A stretch of DNA of 64,000 bases from Pseudoalteromonas ulvae UL12 (lineage in GTDB: Bacteria; Pseudomonadota; Gammaproteobacteria; Enterobacterales; Alteromonadaceae): the NCBI RefSeq assembly GCF_014925405.1, contig NZ_AQHJ01000033.1, positions 1 through 64,000 of the forward strand. Direction: 5' to 3'. Position numbers and translations under genes: made by a program. Below are positions 57,669 to 64,000 of the stretch, one piece after another. Within the stretch, counting starts at the first letter, position 1. The number at the start of each line of letters is the position of its first letter. The notes under the pieces were generated by a model that was not told the DNA's origin, did not search any database, and saw only the letters and a program-made list of their open reading frames with translations.

Positions 57669-59633
57669 ATGCGACTAGCTCCTTTATCTATATTAATATC
57701 AATCAGTTTATTTGCGTTAAATGCTCAAGCTCAAGATGGAAATACCGTCTCTAGTATCGAATCTGATATCTCTATTAAGCAAACTGAGTTTGACAACTTT
57801 ACAGATGTACTTGAAAAGCACTTAAAAGAAGAGAGTCAATTGCAGCAGCAATTGGACTTGCTAAGAGCCCGTTCTAGTAAGCTTGATAAGGAGAAAAATC
57901 AAGCGCTTGATGCAATGAACGATATGTACCGTCGCATGATTGAAGACCCTTCTATCGATATTGGCGAAGCCAAAACCCGCTATCAAGAAGCAATAGGGCA
58001 ACATAAACAAAATAAAGATGATATTGCACTGCAGCTGTCAGCGATAGCTTCCCACCGTAAAGAAATAGAAAAAATCAGAGTGTCCAAGCATGCTTTATTA
58101 AATGTCCTTGAGGGTTTAAAAGAGCAGCGCAATACCGCAAGAATCGAGCGTTTACGCAACGAGTTTACACGTGAAGGAACCGTGGAAGTCACTCATACGG
58201 TCAACTGTAAGCGCACAGAGACACTCGCTACGTGTGAGCAACGAGGCCAGCACTTAGGGTTACAAAAAGCTACAAAACGGTTTATGGATCAAATTTTCGC
58301 CAATTTAAGCGAGATTAGAACGGTTGAACCAAAACGAAATATGGCCGGTGCGCAAGCGCAAGTATTAAGTAGTCATGTCGTGTCGAGTGAGTTTAGTGGA
58401 CAAGGCAATTATAATGTTAATTTAAGTGTTGCCATGCGCGGCGCGGTTAATAATGGCCGTTTATGCCAACTATTAAACTTAGACAACCGTTTCTGCGGTG
58501 AGTTTGGCGGCGCGTCTTTGACCAATACTTACCAGCAAACGGTCGGACAAACATATTCAGTGCCCGTAGTAAGTTTCAGTGACATGCCTGTGGAAGCATC
58601 ACAAGAAAGCTACACTCAACCTCAAGTGTCAGTGCTAGCTAAACCAGAGCAATCGCTTCGTCATGAGCTAACACTACGTTCTAACGTATTTGATGATGAA
58701 GTATTCATCGATGGTGTGAGCTATGGCTCGACTAAGCTACAAGTCGAATTACCTCAAGGTTTGCATGACGTCGAAATCCGTAAAGTGGGTTATCAACCAT
58801 TTCGCCAAACAGTCAATCTGCGTAGTACCCGAACTATTCGCGCCAATCTGCGTAAAGAATCTTCAGAACTCACACAAATCGTTGCCGCCCCAGCAGTATT
58901 AAATACCACGACTGACACTTCCTCTGACATGGTGGTGATCCCAGCTGGTGAGTTTGAAATGGGTGATTTAACCGGAAATGGCTTAGCCAATGAGCTGCCG
59001 GTAGCAAACAAAATCCTCAGTGATTCGTTTGTTATACATAAAAAAGAAGTCACAGTTGGGCAGTATCAAACATTTGTCTCTGAGTCGAATTACACCACTG
59101 AAGCAGAAACTGGAAAAGGCTGTGCCTACTACCTAAATGGTGAGCCTGTTTGGGAGCCGGGTTTAAACTGGAAAAGCCCAGGTTATGAACAAAGTGATGA
59201 TTTTCCAGTTGTATGCCTCACGTATAATGATGCTAAAGCATTTGCTGATTGGTTAACCTCTAAAACAGGCCAGCAGTATCGCTTACCTACAGAAGTTGAA
59301 TGGGAATATGCAGCCCGTGCAGGTTCAAGCAGTGATTATGCTTGGGGGAATGACATTGGTAGTAATTTAGCTAATTGTGGCTGGTGTGGCAGTGCTTGGT
59401 CGAATCAAAGTGCGGCTCCAGTTGGGTCTTTTCAGCCAAATGAATACGGCCTTTACGATATGGTCGGTAATGTCTGGGAATGGACACAGAAAACAGCAGC
59501 ACAATCAGATGTTGCAGTTCGAGGAGGTGCGTGGAACTTTGCACCAAGCTTAGCTCGCTCATCAACCCGCCTTATTTTGTCCACTGATTTTAGAGCCAAT
59601 TATATTGGCTTTAGGCTAGTCAGAGAACGATAA
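57669..59633 (+). CDS. SUMF1/FGE-like protein with coiled coil and PEGA domain
   Basis: A 654-aa exported protein. Signal peptide (about 1-22, ALNAQAQ), a long coiled coil (about 30-170, LEKHLKEESQLQQQLDLLRAR), a linker domain, a PEGA beta-domain (about 340-395, DDEVFIDGVSYGSTKLQVELP), and a C-terminal formylglycine-generating-enzyme-like C-lectin fold (about 420-650: VIPAGEFEMGDLTG, YRLPTEVEWEYAAR, NVWEWT, VRGGAWNF). Copper-binding cysteines of true FGE are not evident; such PvdO/EgtB-like domains can be enzymes or binding modules. ATG 57669 is chosen; ATG 57660 is possible. A promoter and terminator surround it. Confidence 0.78.
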   Translation: MRLAPLSILISISLFALNAQAQDGNTVSSIESDISIKQTEFDNFTDVLEKHLKEESQLQQQLDLLRARSSKLDKEKNQALDAMNDMYRRMIEDPSIDIGEAKTRYQEAIGQHKQNKDDIALQLSAIASHRKEIEKIRVSKHALLNVLEGLKEQRNTARIERLRNEFTREGTVEVTHTVNCKRTETLATCEQRGQHLGLQKATKRFMDQIFANLSEIRTVEPKRNMAGAQAQVLSSHVVSSEFSGQGNYNVNLSVAMRGAVNNGRLCQLLNLDNRFCGEFGGASLTNTYQQTVGQTYSVPVVSFSDMPVEASQESYTQPQVSVLAKPEQSLRHELTLRSNVFDDEVFIDGVSYGSTKLQVELPQGLHDVEIRKVGYQPFRQTVNLRSTRTIRANLRKESSELTQIVAAPAVLNTTTDTSSDMVVIPAGEFEMGDLTGNGLANELPVANKILSDSFVIHKKEVTVGQYQTFVSESNYTTEAETGKGCAYYLNGEPVWEPGLNWKSPGYEQSDDFPVVCLTYNDAKAFADWLTSKTGQQYRLPTEVEWEYAARAGSSSDYAWGNDIGSNLANCGWCGSAWSNQSAAPVGSFQPNEYGLYDMVGNVWEWTQKTAAQSDVAVRGGAWNFAPSLARSSTRLILSTDFRANYIGFRLVRER

Positions 59634-59636
59634 AAG

Positions 59637-59665
59637 ACGGGAGGCTAAGCCTCCCGTTTCTTTTT
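59637..59665 (+). terminator. intrinsic terminator
   Basis: ACGGGAGGC / GCCTCCCGT form a 9-bp GC-rich stem with a 3-nt loop, followed by a TTTCTTTTT tail. It ends the SUMF1/PEGA transcript 3 nt after its stop. Confidence 0.9.
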
Positions 59666-59719
59666 GTCGCGATTCAGTGCTCATATTTCAAAAAAATAGT
59701 GCTAACTTGGTAGTAATTC

Positions 59720-60837
<1,118 letters not shown>

Positions 60838-60838
<1 letters not shown>

Positions 60839-61677
60839 TGAACTTACTTTTTGGAAGAAGCGCACCCTTACACCTGCGATTAGTTATCGCAGTTGTTTTG
60901 AGTGCGGCTTTAATGTTTGGAGATCGTTATACTGATGGCGCATCTGCCGTTCGGACCAGTCTCAATACCATTGTTAGTCCGCTGTTTTATTTTGCGAATT
61001 TACCCTATGAGCTCTTTAGTTGGGGCTCAGAAAACTTGCAAAGTCGTCGTTACCTCAATCAAGAAAACGATCAACTCAAAACCCAGCAGCTTTTAAATAG
61101 TGAGCGATTACAGCAGTTTGCTTTTCTTGAGCAAGAAAATCGTAAGCTTCGAGCGTTGTTGGGATCATCAAAAGTTCAAGAGAATAAAAAACTCGTTTCG
61201 CAAGTGTTGTCGGTCCACTCTAACCCATATAGTCATCAAGTCGTAATCAATAAAGGGCTACTTGATCAGGTGGTCGAGGGAGTTGCAGTCGTTGATGAAA
61301 TGGGGATCGTTGGTCAAGTGACGCAGGTTGGTAGTACGACTAGTAGAGTGCTATTAATGACGGACATTATGCATGCAACACCGGTTCGAATTTTACGTAA
61401 TAACGTGCGAACTGTTGTGGAAGGCATAGGTAAAATTAATCAAGTTAAGCTTTCTCATGTTCCACATAGTATGGATATCCGTATTGGAGATATCTTATAC
61501 AGTTCGGGCTTAGGTGGCGTATTTCCGGAAGGGTACCCTGTTGCGACGGTCACTAAAATTACTCGTGACGAAGGACAGCCTTTTGCTCAAGTGTTTGCAG
61601 AACCTGTTGCTCAGCTCGATCGGATTCGTTTACTGGTGTTGTTATGGCAATCAGATGAGGCTGCTCTAAATGACTAG
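60838..61677 (+). CDS. mreC: rod-shape protein MreC
   Basis: A 279-aa bitopic protein with a TM helix (about 12-30), a coiled coil (about 65-105, LNQENDQLKTQQLLNSERLQ) and the C-terminal beta-barrel domain with VVDEMGIVGQVTQVG and SSGLGGVFPEGYPVA. It links MreB to periplasmic synthases (PBP2, RodA). Overlaps mreB by one base and mreD by 8 nt. Confidence 0.96.
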
Positions 61678-62149
61678 TCGACATTTCTGGCTTATTAGTT
61701 TTTCTATTTTTTCAGCGTTAGTCATGGCATTAGTGCCACTCCCTATCGCCATCGAAGCTTTTCGACCGGATTGGGTGTTATTGGTATTAATGTATTGGTC
61801 GATTGCGTTACCGCATCGAGTAAATATAGGGGTCGCTTGGTTAACGGGCCTATTGATGGATCTAGCTTTGGGTTCGCCACTTGGCGTGCATTCGTTGGCC
61901 TATTCGATATCAATTTACATTACAGCCAGTAACTATCAAAAAATTCGTAATTTTTCAGTGTGGCAGCAAGCTTTTTTAATCGCCTTATTTTTAGCGCTTT
62001 ACCACCTTATTCAATTTTGGCTAAGCCACTTTCTTATCGATATTTATTTTCTACCGCAATACTTATGGCCAGTGCTAACAGGCGCACTTTGTTGGCCATG
62101 GATATTCTTGCTATTGCGTAAATATCGACGTAATTTTAGGATCCGTTAA
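61670..62149 (+). CDS. mreD: rod-shape protein MreD
   Basis: A 159-aa polytopic membrane protein with about five helices and the MreD features RPDWVLLVLMYWSIALPHRV and LMDLALGSPLGVHSLAY. It completes the mre elongation complex. The stop overlaps the maf ATG by one base. Confidence 0.95.
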   Translation: MTSRHFWLISFSIFSALVMALVPLPIAIEAFRPDWVLLVLMYWSIALPHRVNIGVAWLTGLLMDLALGSPLGVHSLAYSISIYITASNYQKIRNFSVWQQAFLIALFLALYHLIQFWLSHFLIDIYFLPQYLWPVLTGALCWPWIFLLLRKYRRNFRIR

Positions 62150-62742
62150 TGCTTCAACCTATTTATCTAGCCTCAGCATCACCTCGTCGTCGAGAACTCC
62201 TTACTCAACTTAATGTTGAGTTTTTGCAATTTAGTGTTGATGCAGATGAATCTGCTTTACCAAATGAAACACCCTATGAGCATGTGGCACGCTTAGCTCA
62301 GTTAAAAGCGCAAACCGGTGTGGCTATGGGGTATGATGATCGTCCTGTTTTAGGATCGGATACGATTGTTGTGATTAATGACCGCGTGTTAGGCAAGCCA
62401 AAAAGCCAACAAGATGCAGCGCAAATGATGGCGTTGTTATCAGGTAACACGCATCAAGTTATGACTGCAATTTCGGTGGCGACGAGTGAATTGACTCTGA
62501 CAGATGTAGTGATTACAGACGTGACTTTTCGAGTGCTATCCGAGGCTGAAATTGCTGACTATTGGCATTCAGGTGAACCGCACGATAAGGCTGGCGGATA
62601 TGGTATTCAAGGGTTAGGTGGTCGATTTGTTAGTCAGTTAAATGGCAGCTATTTTGCGGTGGTCGGTCTACCCTTATATGAAACCGAACAATTGTTACTT
62701 CGCTTTGAACAGGCATTATCATTGGTAGGAACCGAGCAATGA
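62149..62742 (+). CDS. maf: Maf-like nucleoside triphosphate pyrophosphatase (YhdE-type)
   Basis: A 197-aa house-cleaning enzyme that hydrolyses dTTP/UTP and modified nucleotides. Opening motif IYLASASPRRRELLTQL, the VLGSDTIVV motif with its catalytic Asp, and KAGGYGIQGLGGRFV are all present. Order mreD-maf-rng is common in gammaproteobacteria. It overlaps rng by ATGA. Confidence 0.95.
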   Translation: MLQPIYLASASPRRRELLTQLNVEFLQFSVDADESALPNETPYEHVARLAQLKAQTGVAMGYDDRPVLGSDTIVVINDRVLGKPKSQQDAAQMMALLSGNTHQVMTAISVATSELTLTDVVITDVTFRVLSEAEIADYWHSGEPHDKAGGYGIQGLGGRFVSQLNGSYFAVVGLPLYETEQLLLRFEQALSLVGTEQ

Positions 62743-64000
62743 GCAGTGAATTATTAATTAATGTCACGCCAAATGAAACACGTGTTGCACTGATTGAAAA
62801 TGGTGTATTACAAGAAGTTGAGCATGAGCGGGCAGGAAATCTAGGGATCGTTGGGAATATCTATCAAGGTAAAGTCAGTCGAGTGCTACCAGGCATGCAA
62901 GCTGCTTTTGTTGATATAGGGCTTGATAAAGCGGCGTTTTTACATGCATCAGATATCGTCAATAGTGCGTCAATTGTTGAAGGTGTCGATGAGCAGCCAA
63001 TAAAGAAAGTTCAGGATATTAGAGAGTTAGTTCGCCAAGGGCAGCATATTATTGTGCAAGTGGTCAAAGACCCTCTCGGTACTAAAGGCGCGCGACTAAC
63101 AACAGAAATTACCATCCCATCGCGTTACTTAGTGTTTATGCCAGATGCAACACATGTTGGCGTGAGCCAGCGCATCGAAACGGATGAAGAGCGAAAGCGC
63201 TTAAAAGAAATTGTTGCAGAATACAATGACGAAGAAGGTGGTTTTATTGTTCGCACTGCAGCGGAAGGGGCGAGTGAAGTTGAACTGGCCCATGATGCGA
63301 AGTTTTTGAAAAAACTATGGCAAAAAATTGTCACCAGACGCAAAGCGGCCCGAAAAGAAGTCTTGCTTCATGGCGATTTGACCTTGGCATTTCGTACTTT
63401 AAGAGATTATGTTGGTGAGGATATGGAGCGCATTCGTGTTGACTCTAAACTCGCCTTTCAGGAGCTCAAAGAGTTTACTGAAGAGTTTGTTCCTGAGCTG
63501 ACCCCGACACTTGAGTATTACCCAGGTGAGCGACCTATTTTCGATCTTTTTGATGTAGAAAATGAAGTACAAAAAGCGCTGAAACGTAAAGTGGAGCTAA
63601 AGTCTGGCGGGTACCTGATTATCGATCAGACAGAAGCGATGACCACCATTGATATTAATACCGGTGCGTTTGTTGGCCATCGTAATTTAGAAGAAACGAT
63701 TTTTAATACCAACACAGAAGCCACGCAAGCGATTGCGCGTCAATTACGTTTGCGAAATTTAGGCGGTATTATCATCATAGATTTCATTGATATGACAACA
63801 GCCGATCACAAACGCAGGGTGCTACACTCTTTGGAAGTTGCACTACAAAAAGATCGCGCAAAAGCGAATATTAATGGCTTTTCCACACTGGGTTTGGTCG
63901 AAATGACCCGAAAGCGCACTCGTGAAAGCTTAGGGCATATATTGTGTGGTGTGTGTCCTGTGTGTGACGGTCGCGGAGCGCTGAAAACGGTAGAGACGGT
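62739..64000 (+). CDS. rng: ribonuclease G (3' end cut by window edge)
   Basis: The first 420 codons of RNase G are in the window. It is an endoribonuclease that matures the 5' end of 16S rRNA and cleaves mRNAs. S1 domain at about 38-125 (GNIYQGKVSRVLPGMQAAF), the DNase I-like catalytic Asp residues D305 (TTIDINTG) and D348 (IIIIDFIDM), and the zinc-link CPVC at 406-409 are present. E. coli RNase G is 489 aa, so about 70 residues are missing here. Start ATG 62739 overlaps the maf stop. Transcribed with mreBCD-maf or from an internal promoter. Confidence 0.95.
   Translation, partial: MSSELLINVTPNETRVALIENGVLQEVEHERAGNLGIVGNIYQGKVSRVLPGMQAAFVDIGLDKAAFLHASDIVNSASIVEGVDEQPIKKVQDIRELVRQGQHIIVQVVKDPLGTKGARLTTEITIPSRYLVFMPDATHVGVSQRIETDEERKRLKEIVAEYNDEEGGFIVRTAAEGASEVELAHDAKFLKKLWQKIVTRRKAARKEVLLHGDLTLAFRTLRDYVGEDMERIRVDSKLAFQELKEFTEEFVPELTPTLEYYPGERPIFDLFDVENEVQKALKRKVELKSGGYLIIDQTEAMTTIDINTGAFVGHRNLEETIFNTNTEATQAIARQLRLRNLGGIIIIDFIDMTTADHKRRVLHSLEVALQKDRAKANINGFSTLGLVEMTRKRTRESLGHILCGVCPVCDGRGALKTVET

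Overview
The window looks like chromosomal DNA of a marine gammaproteobacterium of the Alteromonadales, most like Pseudoalteromonas. The grounds are the AT-rich coding sequence, the msh (mannose-sensitive haemagglutinin, MSHA) pilus locus followed by mreBCD-maf-rng, the neighbourhood uvrA / YajR-type MFS transporter / ssb / msh, and an attenuated leuABCD operon. No species is claimed, because no search could be run. Almost all of the sequence is coding. No rRNA, tRNA or CRISPR array was seen.

Layout. 1-380: tail of an unidentified gene and a terminator. 384-6253: an EamA exporter, then a divergent silver/copper efflux group (Cys/His-rich secreted protein, CusB-like adaptor, CusA-like RND pump). 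6300-8536: a tight four-gene minus-strand operon (DUF4198, DUF2271, PepSY-TM protein, orphan winged-helix regulator), probably metal-related. 8802-9932: a degenerate EAL protein. 10420-15246: the leu operon with a leader peptide and attenuator. 15337-19295: TRIC-like channel, ComM/YifB ATPase, and a Sel1/TonB-like secreted protein. 19332-27632: orphan response regulators, an S9 peptidase, an amino-acid-dioxygenase/cysteine-desulfurase-like pair, a zinc-ribbon Sel1 membrane protein and a prolyl-hydroxylase-like enzyme. 27656-29207: a thioesterase gene with an IS110 element inserted directly after its stop codon. 29300-36394: TraB/GumN protein, a membrane protein, uvrA, a YajR-type MFS transporter and ssb. 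36500-37312: a bacterial voltage-gated sodium-channel homologue. 37411-57522: the whole MSHA locus in the order H, I, pilN-like I, J, K, L, M, N, E, G, F, B, A, C, D, O, P, Q, interrupted between H and I by an antisense PLP-enzyme gene. 57669-59633: a SUMF1/PEGA protein. 59795-64000: mreBCD, maf and the start of rng.

How the parts work together. The msh genes encode a complete type IV pilus: inner-membrane PilMNO-like platform, PilP-like MshK, secretin MshL, ATPases MshM and MshE, platform protein MshG, major pilin MshA, minor pilins and the large tip/adhesin candidate MshQ. MshH is the CsrD-like regulator that usually heads this locus. The cus genes form a periplasm-to-outside metal pump, although no outer-membrane CusC gene is visible here.

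Most notable: the non-coding segment upstream of the IS110 transposase folds on paper like a bridge RNA, and its loops contain short matches to both ends of the element and to the flanking chromosome, as expected of target and donor guides.
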